From NCBI GenBank assembly GCA_937951625.1, contig CALFBP010000062.1, positions 1-50,413 of the forward strand: a stretch of DNA of 50,413 nucleotides, given 5' to 3'. The notes under the pieces were generated by a model, which made no database searches, was not told where the DNA came from, and was given only the letters and a program-made list of their open reading frames with translations. Positions 33,898-42,870 of the stretch are shown one piece after another. The stretch comes from an uncultured Thermoguttaceae bacterium (lineage in GTDB: Bacteria; Planctomycetota; Planctomycetia; Pirellulales; Thermoguttaceae). Position 1 is the first letter of the stretch. Each line of letters begins with the position of its first letter. Made by a program: the position numbers and the translations under genes.

Positions 33898-35199
33898 ATG
33901 AATGAACATGTGGATCGCCGCGAGGTTTTGCGCCTGGGGGTCGCTGCCGGGTTGGCGGCCGCGTTGGGGCCTGCAAGCAACGCCGCGGAGCCAGCCAAAC
34001 CGCTCCGCGTGGGCGTGATTGGCGTTGGTGGGCGGGGGACGTATTTGCTCCAATTGGCCCTCCACGCCGGCGCGGAGATTCCCGCAGTCTGCGACATCAA
34101 GCTCCCTCACTTGAATCGGGCCATCGAGCTGGTGGCCAAGGCCCGCGACGGCAAAAAACCCGTTGGATACTCCCAAGGACCGAAGGATTACCAGCGGATG
34201 CTCCAACGCGACGATCTGGACGCGGTGATCCTGGGCACGCCGATGCAGGTCCACGCGGCGATGGCGATCGACGCCCTTCGGGCCGGAAAGCACGTGCTGA
34301 GCGAGGTGGCCGCGGCCATGACCGTCGAGGAGTGCTGGGGCCTGGTCCGCGCCGCCGAGGAGACCGGCAAAATCTACATGCTGGCGGAGAATTGCTGCTA
34401 TTTTCAACCGGTGATGCTGATCACCCACATGGTGGCCAAGGGCCTGTTTGGAGATTTGACCTACGCGGAATGCGGCTATGTCCACGATTGCCGGGGGTTG
34501 CTCTTCGAGGGCGACGGCACGCTCACCTGGCGCGGTGAAATGCTCCGCGATTATCTGGGCAATCTCTACCCCACGCACGCCATTGGACCGGTGGCCCAGT
34601 GGATGGACATCAACCGCGGCGACCGCATGGTGTCGCTGGTGGCCGCGGCGACCGGCCAAAAGAATCTCGTGGATTACGTGCGGCGTCGGTTCCCCAAAGA
34701 CCATCCCGCCCAGCAAATCCAGTTCCGCTCCACCGACTCGGTCACCACGCTGATCCACACCGCGAAGGGAAAACTGATCGACCTCCGCTACGACATATCT
34801 TCGCCGCGGCCCGTGGTCAGCACCACGTACTACAGCCTTCAGGGCACGCGGGCCAGTTATGAATCGCGGATCGACAGCATTTGGATCGAGGGTCGCACGC
34901 AGGGACACGCTTGGGAACCGATCGCCAAGTATGCCCAAGAGTTCGAGCACCCCATGTGGTCGCAACTCCGTGATCAGGCGGCCGGCACGGGCCACGGGGG
35001 TGGCGATTTCTTTGTCATCAATGAATTTTTCAAGACCATCCGGAGCGGCGGTCCTTCGCCCATCGACGTTTGGGACGCCGCCGCTTGGAGCGTCATTTTG
35101 CCGCTGTCGGGCAAGTCGATCGCCGAGGGCGGCGCACCACAAGAAATCCCGGATTTCACCCAAGGCAAGTGGGAAACCCGCAAGGGGCTTGCCGGGTGA
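33898..35199 (+). CDS. Tat-exported Gfo/Idh/MocA oxidoreductase
   Basis: A 433-residue protein. The N-terminus has a twin-arginine motif (DRREVLRLG) and a hydrophobic run ending near SNAAEPAKP. A Rossmann motif VGVIGVGGRGTYLL and the C-terminal Gfo/Idh/MocA domain follow. The family's EKP is replaced by SEV here (KHVLSEVAAAM), so the usual catalytic Lys appears missing or shifted. The later ENCCYFQPVM and YPTHAIGPVAQW (with His) are typical of the planctomycete exported subgroup. The start is supported by GGAAGGAG. Export suggests cofactor-loaded folding before translocation. The substrate is probably a sugar derivative (inference). Confidence 0.88.
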   Translation: MNEHVDRREVLRLGVAAGLAAALGPASNAAEPAKPLRVGVIGVGGRGTYLLQLALHAGAEIPAVCDIKLPHLNRAIELVAKARDGKKPVGYSQGPKDYQRMLQRDDLDAVILGTPMQVHAAMAIDALRAGKHVLSEVAAAMTVEECWGLVRAAEETGKIYMLAENCCYFQPVMLITHMVAKGLFGDLTYAECGYVHDCRGLLFEGDGTLTWRGEMLRDYLGNLYPTHAIGPVAQWMDINRGDRMVSLVAAATGQKNLVDYVRRRFPKDHPAQQIQFRSTDSVTTLIHTAKGKLIDLRYDISSPRPVVSTTYYSLQGTRASYESRIDSIWIEGRTQGHAWEPIAKYAQEFEHPMWSQLRDQAAGTGHGGGDFFVINEFFKTIRSGGPSPIDVWDAAAWSVILPLSGKSIAEGGAPQEIPDFTQGKWETRKGLAG

Positions 35200-35261
35200 C
35201 ATCGGCGCAAGGGACGGCCCGCGCGGGTCGTCTCCACGTGACGCTCACCTTCAAACGAGCC

Positions 35262-35287
35262 CAGCAACGCATCGCCTCGCTGGCGTT
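35262..35287. terminator. Possible bidirectional terminator hairpin
   Basis: GCAACGC (35262-35268) pairs with GCGTTGC (35281-35287) around a 12-base loop, between the convergent ends of the Gfo/Idh/MocA and DUF6259-like genes. No T-run. Confidence 0.35.
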
Positions 35288-35314
35288 GCAACACGAGCCG
35301 GCCAGTTTTCGCTT

Positions 35315-38300
35315 CTAATTTTCGCTCACTTCCCAGGCCCAGGCCGATCGAGGCGGGAAGGCGACCTCGCGCTGGAGGACCGGTGGCGTCGGGCTGGAGT
35401 CGCTCGGGCCTTGCGGCGTGATCTTGGTGAGCTTTACTTCGCCGCTCGAAAAACCATAGGGCCTTCCGTCGTAGTCGAGGCGGGCGGTGACCGGCTGGTC
35501 GCTGACGTTGACGAAGATCAACGCCAGTCGCTTTTGGGCGGGCTGATGCCATGCCCCGGTCAGGACCGCGTCGGTCGAGACCCAAGCCGTGCCGCCCCAT
35601 TGCCAATCGGCGCGGACCGTGGGAACCGTGCCAACGAGCTTCGGCGGTCGCGCCATTTCTCCCGCGTAGAAATAGCGCCGCAGTAAGTGCCGCAACTGAA
35701 CCACGCTTTTGAAAAACTCGGCGTTGTCCGTTTCCATGGCCAAATTGGGGTTGATCCAGCCGATCTGCTCGCCGAAGACGAGTTGCTGCCCCACCTTCAT
35801 GCGGAGCGCGAGGTTCTTCGTTTCTCCCCCGCCGAACGAACGGCCGAACATCTGGATCGAGCCGCCATAGACGGCGGAAAAGGCCGGCACCTGGCCGTCG
35901 TATTGCCAGTGCCAAGTGAGATAGCCGTCGAACCAGCGAATGAACGGTTCGCTATTGCACTCGGTGGTGATCATCCGATCTTTCGGCATCTCGCGGCGGA
36001 TCGCATCCAGCATTTTCCAGTAGCCCTCGGTCCACCAGTGTCCGCCGCCCAAGGGATGGCCGTGCGTCTTGTCGAAGCACAGCGTCGGCGGGGCCGCGGC
36101 GATCTGGTCGATGTACACGCCCCTCACGCCGCACTCGTTCATCAACCGCAGCACGGTCTGCCGCACCTTGGTCTGCCACAGTTCCGTCGTGGGGCACATC
36201 ACGCCGAGTTGAACGGGAGAGCCGTCCGATTCTTTGCTCCCATAGGTCTCCACGTAGGGCTCGCCTTGTTCTTTCTTGGTCACCGCTGGTAGGGCAACCT
36301 TACTGAACTCGAAGTCTTCCATGCCCTTGTCGCGGGTGTCCCACAGGCGGCCGTTGATGTACGGCATCACATTCACTTGGGCCGACTGGAGCTCGCCGAC
36401 GCCCTCGGCGAAGTTGGGGTGAGTGGGGAAATAGTGCGGATAGTCGTTGTCGAAAGGGATTTGATGCCAGTTGTACCAGTGAAACCCTGTCGGCAAACCA
36501 AGGAATTGGGCGAAGCCCTTCATCGTGCCCACGCATTCCTGCGGTTTACCGCCGCCCAGCGACCAAGCGGAGAGTTCCCGTAGCCACAGCGGCGTGTCGT
36601 CACGCCCCTCGGGCGACAACTTCGGATACCACTTGGCTTCTCTACGAACCCAGTCGCGATAGGCCACGGCCGCATCGAACCAGTCGCCATGCACGAGCCG
36701 CAGCATCGCCTGGCCGCTCAGCTCGAAGCGGTTGCCGGGCAGGCCCATGTCCGGCACCGGATGGTCGTAGGCCAGCACCACGGCTTGGTCCTCCGGGCGC
36801 GACTCGCAGATCAGATCCTTTGTGCTGCCGAACGGATCGTGGATGGCTAGCGAAAGGCCACTCTTACCGTCCTCGCGATACGCGGCCATGAACTGCATGG
36901 TGGTCCAGCCACTGGGATAGGTGCCGCTGAAGCGAAACGGCCGCGACCACACGCCACGCTGGACCTCGCCCGAGCCTTTGGGGAAGAAGACGCAACCTTG
37001 GGAACCGAGGTCCGCCACGGCAACGGCCGGAAAGACGACGCGCCACAGGGCCCAAGGGGACTGCTGTCCTGCCACTTCGATCTTCCAGCCGATACCCTCT
37101 GCGGACGCATCCAGCACCGGTCGCACCACCACGCGAAGTTCCCCGAAACGCTTATCCAGCGGTCGTTCCCAGCGCAGTTCCTGAGTCGAGGCAGCCGCCT
37201 CGGTCTTACCCCAGCCCGAGTCCGCCGTCAAACGCACTTCCTCCTTCGTCTCGGCGTTGCGCAGGAAGATTGTGAAAAACGGGTGCGGCTGGGCTGCCGC
37301 GAGCCGCTGTCCCGTGGTGGTGTCGAGGAGCTCGAAAAGACGAAGGCCGTCTTGGGTCTGCTCGAAAACAACGTGGAGGCCGCCTTTCTTAAACGTCGTC
37401 CAACCTGGGGGCAGATTCCCGGCCACCGCTCGGACCGCCTCTTCGAAGCGACCCTGGGACTCGAGTTTCTCGGCCGCCAACACCAGCCACGCGCCGTCTG
37501 TTTGCTGCTTGGCGACGGCCTCGATCCTCGCTCGGACCGTTTCTGGGGTAACGATGGCACGAACGCTCGTGGGGCGGGATGAAGTGGCCGAGAGCATGGC
37601 CTGGGCCGGATGGTCGCTCGTACCCAGCCAAAGCCACGCCGAGGATTGCCGGCGCGTTTCGCCCCAGGGGCTCCAGGCGCTATCGCCGTGGGCCTGGATA
37701 TAGCTGCCCGCTCCCGCATCGTAGAACAACACCTGGCCGCAGTCGAACATGCCGATGCCGTTTTGGCCGTCATGCACCAGGCCCCATCGCGGCGCGGAAT
37801 GGGTCTTGTTGGTCACCTGAAACTCACCTTGTTGAAACGGGTCTCCGCCAGCCCAGCGGGGGAAGTGCTCGCGGGCGAAAATCATTTCGAGAGGATGCAC
37901 CTCGTGCCACGTGAAGGGCTGTTTCTGTTGGATCGTAACGGCGACGAACACCAGCGGCCGATCGCGGAAGTAGTGCCAGTCGTAGACCGCCGAGGGCTCG
38001 CTCGCCGGGCGTTTTCCACCCTGAACGTAATGCCCTCGTACACGAACGACGCTGCATAACGGACCGTCCGAGACCAACTCCAGTGTTGCTTGCGGGTCAT
38101 CGCAGACGGCAAAGCTGCCCAACTCGCGATGGTGGAGCCGATTGTTCCATCGGGGCGTTTCGAAGGCCTTGCCGCTGGCGAAGACGATTTTGCTAGGAAA
38201 TCCACCCATCCGCTTCGGGTCATGCGTTGCCTGATAGCCTGGTCCGGCGACGACTCCATTCCAATCGCCTTGCGTTTGGGCCGGGGGGGTAAAGTCGAGT

Positions 38301-38608
38301 TTCAGCTTGGCCGGTCTTGGGCTGGGCAAGCGAAAGAAAACTGTCCCGGTGATCCTCGACTTGGCGTCGAATTGGGGATCGGGGACGAACTGAAACACGA
38401 CACGCTCGCCGGTAAGCGTCGAGGCCCCGATGCCCCGCGGGTCGACCGGCGTCTTGTTGCACCACTGCGCGGCCGCGGTCAGGTCCACCTGGGCCATCCC
38501 CAGCCCGTCGGCGCTCACGTGGTCGACATTCTCCACGAGGAGCATGACCTCATCGGAAAGTGCGGCTGCGGGAACGGCAAGTATGGCTAGTAATAAGGAA
38601 GTGCGCAT
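35315..38608 (-). CDS. Large secreted DUF6259-like protein (possible glycoside hydrolase-like)
   Basis: A 1097-residue exported protein with a Sec signal (MRTSLLLAILAVPAAALSDE). The first half is beta-rich with many Trp. The second half reads like a TIM-barrel carbohydrate-active domain: WLRELSAWSLGGGKPQECVG, GLPTGFHWYNWHQIPFDNDY, VMPYINGRLWDTRDK, GVRGVYIDQIAAA, MITTECNSEPFIRWFDGYL. The Asp in YIDQ and Glu in TTECNSE are plausible acid/base residues. DUF6259 is my recollection of the family, not a search result. The frame is open to 39286 inside the isomerase gene, but the signal peptide fixes ATG 38608. It lies 110 bases downstream of the isomerase, so it probably releases or trims the sugar that the isomerase and kinase use (inference). 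Confidence 0.75.
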   Translation of the reverse strand: MRTSLLLAILAVPAAALSDEVMLLVENVDHVSADGLGMAQVDLTAAAQWCNKTPVDPRGIGASTLTGERVVFQFVPDPQFDAKSRITGTVFFRLPSPRPAKLKLDFTPPAQTQGDWNGVVAGPGYQATHDPKRMGGFPSKIVFASGKAFETPRWNNRLHHRELGSFAVCDDPQATLELVSDGPLCSVVRVRGHYVQGGKRPASEPSAVYDWHYFRDRPLVFVAVTIQQKQPFTWHEVHPLEMIFAREHFPRWAGGDPFQQGEFQVTNKTHSAPRWGLVHDGQNGIGMFDCGQVLFYDAGAGSYIQAHGDSAWSPWGETRRQSSAWLWLGTSDHPAQAMLSATSSRPTSVRAIVTPETVRARIEAVAKQQTDGAWLVLAAEKLESQGRFEEAVRAVAGNLPPGWTTFKKGGLHVVFEQTQDGLRLFELLDTTTGQRLAAAQPHPFFTIFLRNAETKEEVRLTADSGWGKTEAAASTQELRWERPLDKRFGELRVVVRPVLDASAEGIGWKIEVAGQQSPWALWRVVFPAVAVADLGSQGCVFFPKGSGEVQRGVWSRPFRFSGTYPSGWTTMQFMAAYREDGKSGLSLAIHDPFGSTKDLICESRPEDQAVVLAYDHPVPDMGLPGNRFELSGQAMLRLVHGDWFDAAVAYRDWVRREAKWYPKLSPEGRDDTPLWLRELSAWSLGGGKPQECVGTMKGFAQFLGLPTGFHWYNWHQIPFDNDYPHYFPTHPNFAEGVGELQSAQVNVMPYINGRLWDTRDKGMEDFEFSKVALPAVTKKEQGEPYVETYGSKESDGSPVQLGVMCPTTELWQTKVRQTVLRLMNECGVRGVYIDQIAAAPPTLCFDKTHGHPLGGGHWWTEGYWKMLDAIRREMPKDRMITTECNSEPFIRWFDGYLTWHWQYDGQVPAFSAVYGGSIQMFGRSFGGGETKNLALRMKVGQQLVFGEQIGWINPNLAMETDNAEFFKSVVQLRHLLRRYFYAGEMARPPKLVGTVPTVRADWQWGGTAWVSTDAVLTGAWHQPAQKRLALIFVNVSDQPVTARLDYDGRPYGFSSGEVKLTKITPQGPSDSSPTPPVLQREVAFPPRSAWAWEVSEN

Positions 38609-38718
38609 GGCGAAAGTCCCTAAAATCCAAGAGGAAGGCAGTTTTTCACCGATGGTGGCTCGCCGAGCAGTGCCGCCCGAGGATAGGCCGCCCTGTGGTC
38701 GGTGGGTGCGCGACGTTT

Positions 38719-40101
38719 CTAGGGCAACACCGCGCGGATGCCCGTCATCTTGCAGAAGTCCACCAAGTCGTCGTACAGTTCCGGGCCGTAGCCCAGGCAG
38801 GCGTATTCGTTGGTCCAGTTTTCCAGCAAAACGTCCATATCGCAATGGGCGGTGACGAAGCCGTGGGGCCAAAAAGGGATACCGCATTCGAGTTTGCGTT
38901 TTTCGAGTTGATCGGCGGGCGGCTCGAAGATCGAGGCCCGGGCAATGACCATCGTGAACTGACCATCCACGCGTCCGAGTCGGGCGAGCACGCCCTCGCC
39001 GACCTTGCACACGAGTTGGACCGACAAGCCCCCGGCCTCGCCCTCGGTGGGGATGCCGTGCTCGGCGAAGCCGGCCGGGCCGAGTTTTCCCGCCAGCGAG
39101 GGCGGGCAGGCCCCGTCGCCAATGATCTTGATTTCCCGGCTCTTCTTGTCGAGATGCTGGAGATCGCCGTAATAGACCGGCTCGCGGCTGAGCTTGGTGA
39201 GCAGCAACACGGTCATCGCCGTGTTGAAGTCGCCCAGGGTCGACGTGCCCACGCCGTCCTCGAGCATCATGCTCTGCGCGAAGCACGAGGCGCTGTAATC
39301 ATCGCCTAGGCCGGGGAACGACTGGATCGTATAGAAATCCCAGCCGTTTTGTTCGACGAGCTTCTTGATCGCCAGATAGAGGCGGATGGATCGCTCGTTG
39401 ACCACGGTCTTAGCGGGCAGATCGCCGAAAAGCTGTTTGATTCGGGGCTCCAAGGCGGCGATTTCGGAGGCTGTCACGGCCTGGGCGGTGCGGATCAACT
39501 CGGTGGTGTCGCGACTGTCGATATCCACGCCGAACATCTTCATCCACTGACTGGGATCGGCCACGCCGCAGGTCTGGCCCATGCCGCGCCCGCCAAACGC
39601 CCCGATCGTCGACATATTGAGCCAGTTCTTCAGATGCGCGGCTCGGCAGTAGCTTTCAATGCGGCGCAATTCCACGGGATCGTCGGCTGCGCCGTAGACG
39701 AATTTGTGCGGGATGCCAACCTCCATCAACGCCCCGTGCATCACCAGTCCACCTACCGGGCGCCAGCCTTGGGAACCCGGGTGCGTCCAAAGCAGAACCC
39801 CCCGGCCCGTCATGGCGAAGTCCCGCACCGCGGCGATCAAATGCGCTGCCCAAACCCAGGTCCCGGAAAAGAGAATCACGCAGTCGATCCGCTCGTCGTC
39901 CTTCATGCGTTTCAAGGCCGCGGCGGCCTCGGCCTTCGTCGCCACGACCACGTCGTGCGCCACAACGTTCAGGCCCCGATCCACCAGGGCTTTTTTCGAG
40001 CGTTCGACGAGGGCGTCGTCGATGAACGGCTGGCCCATCGGGTCCATCAGGCCGTCTTTGTGTACGCCATACACGATGAATCCAACCGTGGGACGGATCA
40101 T
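38719..40101 (-). CDS. L-fucose/L-arabinose isomerase family protein
   Basis: A 460-residue cytosolic protein of the FucI/AraA-like fold. Visible blocks are ILFSGTWVWAAHLIAAVRDF, VLLWTHPGSQGWRPVGGLVM, GAFGGRGMGQTCGV, QSFPGLGDDYSASCFAQSMM, EDGVGTSTLGDFNTAMTVLL and GFVTAHCDMDVLLENWTNEY. Family members convert aldoses to ketoses with a metal bound by Glu/Asp/His. EDG near residue 275 and the C-terminal HCDMD are candidates, but the substrate is not readable. AGGAGG five bases upstream (40110-40115) supports ATG 40101. With the FGGY kinase upstream it makes the classic isomerase-kinase pair for pentose or deoxyhexose use. Confidence 0.88.
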   Translation of the reverse strand: MIRPTVGFIVYGVHKDGLMDPMGQPFIDDALVERSKKALVDRGLNVVAHDVVVATKAEAAAALKRMKDDERIDCVILFSGTWVWAAHLIAAVRDFAMTGRGVLLWTHPGSQGWRPVGGLVMHGALMEVGIPHKFVYGAADDPVELRRIESYCRAAHLKNWLNMSTIGAFGGRGMGQTCGVADPSQWMKMFGVDIDSRDTTELIRTAQAVTASEIAALEPRIKQLFGDLPAKTVVNERSIRLYLAIKKLVEQNGWDFYTIQSFPGLGDDYSASCFAQSMMLEDGVGTSTLGDFNTAMTVLLLTKLSREPVYYGDLQHLDKKSREIKIIGDGACPPSLAGKLGPAGFAEHGIPTEGEAGGLSVQLVCKVGEGVLARLGRVDGQFTMVIARASIFEPPADQLEKRKLECGIPFWPHGFVTAHCDMDVLLENWTNEYACLGYGPELYDDLVDFCKMTGIRAVLP

Positions 40102-40405
40102 GGGAACCTCCTGCTGAACTTTGGGCAGTGGGGATTACTAGCCTGGCTGGTCGAGATCGTGCTGAGAGAACCCTCCTTGGTGACCCGCAGGACAACGCGC
40201 CTGCCTCAGCACGCCTCATGTCTATGGGGTTGGTGTGCGAGCGGCAATCATCTTGGCAGCAAACCGGGAACAGATCAAGTAGTGGGAACGCAATTGCCGG
40301 GCCGCCCGGCAAGCGTCGCCTGGGACACCAGCCCTTGGCCATCGCTTTGCCAAGGCCAGCTCCGGGCGAGGCGATTGGAGCCCGGCTTGTTCGCCTGCTC
40401 GTCTT
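40102..40405. other. 304-base spacer between kinase and isomerase genes
   Basis: Apart from the isomerase Shine-Dalgarno (40110-40115, minus strand) nothing is recognised: no gene, strong hairpin or clear promoter. Confidence 0.5.
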
Positions 40406-41917
40406 TCAGCCACGATGCACGTCGTCGAGCCAGTGTTTCAGCCAGGGGTAGAGACGTCGATAAACATCGGATTTTTCGCGGTAAATTTTGGCTCGATTGG
40501 GATCGGGCTCCACGACCTGCTGGGGTTGGACCCAAGCGGCGGCAAGGTCCTGCGGCGCGGCGCCCGTGTCGGCCGCGCAGGCCAGCATGGCCACGCCGAG
40601 GCAACCGGCCTCGGTGACGGCGAGCGTGGTGATGGGGCGGTCCAGCACGTCGGCCTTGAGTTGAGTGAGTTTCACGTTTTTCGCCCCGCCGCCGATGGCG
40701 CGGAACTCGCGGATGGCTAACCCGGCTTGGTCGAGGATTTCCACATTCAGCCGCATCTCCAAGGCCACGCCCTCCAGAAGTCCGCGGAGCACCTGGCCCC
40801 GTGTGGTGCTCAACCGCAGGCCAAGGATAGCGCCCGGCGTCTCCGGGTCAAAATAGGGCGTACCCGACGGTGTAAAATAGGGCAACACGGTCAAATCCGT
40901 AGGCTCGCTGGGCATGGCGCGGAGTAGCAGATCGTAAGGGTCGGCACCAGAGCGTCGGGCCTCATCCATTTCGGGCTGGCCCCACTGGTCGCGGAACCAT
41001 CGCAGCAGGTTTCCGCCCGTCAGACTGAAGGCCACGGTGGTGTACATCCCCGGCGCGGCATGATCGTAGGTGCAGAGATTGCTCCGCATCAGGTTTTCGT
41101 TGAAGATCGGTTCGGCGAAGGCGGGACAGATGCACTCGACCGTTCCGGTGGCGTACATCGCCATGGCCGGCCGGACGACGCCCGCCCCCAAGGCCCCGCA
41201 GGGCTGGTCGTGCCCTCCGGCGACCACCTTCACCCCCTGAGACAAGCCCAGTTCCGCAGCCACGGAGGGGGCGACTTCGCCAACCACCGTGCCCGAGGCG
41301 ACCGGCGGGGCCAAGCGAGAGTCTTCCATTCCCAACGCCGCCAAGATTTCTTGTTCCCATCGGTGCTCGCGGACGTTAAACAGCATGGTCCGTCCCGCCA
41401 ACGGCCAACTGATGGCCGGCTGGAGGCCGAGTCGGGCTTGGAGCAGTTCCTCGAAGCAGTAGAACTTATCGGCCCGCGCCCAGACCTCGGGGCGATGATC
41501 GCGGAGCCAGAGCAGTTTGTAGAGCGTGAACATGGGATGCGGCGTATGGCCGGTCCGTTCGTAGAGCCGTTGGGCGCCGAATTGGCGACTCCACTCGACG
41601 GCAATCGCCGCGGCCCGGGCGTCGGACGAAACCATGGCGTTCGCCAGATAGGTGCCTTGGCGGTCAACCGGCGTGAAGGCCTCGCCCTGGCAAGAGATGC
41701 CCATCGCCCGAACCGCATCGCCGCCCGAGGCGCTCACGGCTTCCTGGATCACGTTCAGGCAAGCATCAATGACTTGGGAAGAATCGAGTTCGGCCCAACC
41801 AAGTTCGGGCGAAAGCAGGGGGTACTCGCGATAGGCCAGAGCCAAGAGCCGCCCGTCGGCCGAAAACACGCCCGCTTTGCAGCCGGTCGTGCCGATGTCG
41901 ATGCCCAGATAGCTCAC
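40406..41917 (-). CDS. FGGY-family carbohydrate kinase (xylulokinase-like)
   Basis: A 503-residue sugar kinase. It shows the N-terminal phosphate-binding block GIDIGTTGCKAGVFSADG, the conserved GISCQGEAFTPVD and AGGHDQPCGALGAGVV. The C-terminal FGGY signature region contains REFRAIGGGAKNVKLTQLKA and CLGVAMLACAADTG. Family members phosphorylate a ketose or polyol with ATP; xylulose, fuculose and ribulose are all possible. Start: GAAAGGG at 41927-41933 sits nine bases before GTG 41917 but directly abuts GTG 41926, so 41917 is preferred. The isomerase follows after 304 bases, and together they imply entry of a sugar into central metabolism. No aldolase or epimerase is present in the window. Confidence 0.9.
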   Translation of the reverse strand: MSYLGIDIGTTGCKAGVFSADGRLLALAYREYPLLSPELGWAELDSSQVIDACLNVIQEAVSASGGDAVRAMGISCQGEAFTPVDRQGTYLANAMVSSDARAAAIAVEWSRQFGAQRLYERTGHTPHPMFTLYKLLWLRDHRPEVWARADKFYCFEELLQARLGLQPAISWPLAGRTMLFNVREHRWEQEILAALGMEDSRLAPPVASGTVVGEVAPSVAAELGLSQGVKVVAGGHDQPCGALGAGVVRPAMAMYATGTVECICPAFAEPIFNENLMRSNLCTYDHAAPGMYTTVAFSLTGGNLLRWFRDQWGQPEMDEARRSGADPYDLLLRAMPSEPTDLTVLPYFTPSGTPYFDPETPGAILGLRLSTTRGQVLRGLLEGVALEMRLNVEILDQAGLAIREFRAIGGGAKNVKLTQLKADVLDRPITTLAVTEAGCLGVAMLACAADTGAAPQDLAAAWVQPQQVVEPDPNRAKIYREKSDVYRRLYPWLKHWLDDVHRG

Positions 41918-42020
41918 TTCCGTCACCCTTTCCAGCCGCAGGTGATACCGCAGAACGCCGAAGCGGACCCATCATGCTGTCCGGTGGCGGGGCAGATCGG
42001 GACCGCAGACTCGGGGAAGT

Positions 42021-42785
42021 CTAACGGAAGATCTTGGTGTTGGGCAATTCTTTCTGCAAATCGTTGCCGCCGTTGTCGGTGATCTTGGTGGCGGTAAGGT
42101 CGAGATACTTCAATTGTTTCAAGCCCGCCAAATGTTTCAGCCCGGCGTCGGTGATTCCGTGGTTGGCATACAGAAATAATTCCTTCAGCTCGGTGAGGCC
42201 TTTGAGGTGTTCAAGCCCGGCGTCGGTGATGGGGTTGTTCGATAGGTCGAGTCGCTTCAGTTTTTTCATGTTGGTCAGGTGTTTCAGGCCGGCGTCGGTG
42301 ATCTTGTTGCCGGCAAGGTCCAAGTCTTCCATGTTGACAAGGTCTTTGAGGTGCTCTAGTCCGGCGTCGGTGATCAGTTTGCCGACGTTCAAGCGGCGGA
42401 GTTCGGTCAGGCCCTTAAGATGAGAAAGGCCACCGTCCGTGATTTTGCTCCCGGCCAGATTGAGCGAACGGAGGTTTTTCATGCCCTCCAGGGCCGCTAG
42501 TCCTGCGTTGGTGAACTTTGAAACCCGGCCACCCAAGTCCAACCGCTCCAGACTCGTCAGGACCTTGAGTTGTGCTAAATCCTCGTCGGTGGTCTTGGCG
42601 AAGAGAAGATCGACGGCGACGACAGGTTTGCCGGGCCGCGATTCGTCGATCTCGACCTTTCCACCCAGCCGCTTCACCACGGCCACGGCTTTCTCTTGAT
42701 CCGTATCGGCTTCCGCGGCGAACGTCCCGCCCACGGCGGCCAAAACAGGCATGATCGTCAACAGCACTCGAGAAATCCCAATCAT
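42021..42785 (-). CDS. Secreted leucine-rich repeat protein
   Basis: A 254-residue protein with a signal peptide (MIGISRVLLTIMPVLAAVGG, cleavage near TFAAEA), a short helical region and about seven LRRs of the xxITDAGLKHLxxLxxLxxLDL type, for example ITDAGLEHLKGLTELKELFL and ITDAGLKHLTNMKKLKRLDL. ATG 42785 has AAGGAG seven bases upstream; the frame is open to 42833. These LRR proteins are common and multiply duplicated in planctomycetes and probably bind other proteins. Its repeats are nearly identical in DNA, which predicts repeat-number variation. It lies between the kinase and nifS genes on the same strand and is probably independent of both. Confidence 0.88.
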   Translation of the reverse strand: MIGISRVLLTIMPVLAAVGGTFAAEADTDQEKAVAVVKRLGGKVEIDESRPGKPVVAVDLLFAKTTDEDLAQLKVLTSLERLDLGGRVSKFTNAGLAALEGMKNLRSLNLAGSKITDGGLSHLKGLTELRRLNVGKLITDAGLEHLKDLVNMEDLDLAGNKITDAGLKHLTNMKKLKRLDLSNNPITDAGLEHLKGLTELKELFLYANHGITDAGLKHLAGLKQLKYLDLTATKITDNGGNDLQKELPNTKIFR

Positions 42786-42870
42786 ACGAAAACTCCTTGA
42801 GCCAAAAAACGGCCACGCCCCGCCATGATTCAAAATACGTTAGGACCCGCGGGCGGACAATCGGTTCCGA

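Noticed and set aside
38609-39286. 226-codon extension of the DUF6259-like frame into the isomerase gene
   Set aside because: The signal peptide starts at ATG 38608, and the upstream part is an out-of-frame shadow of the isomerase.
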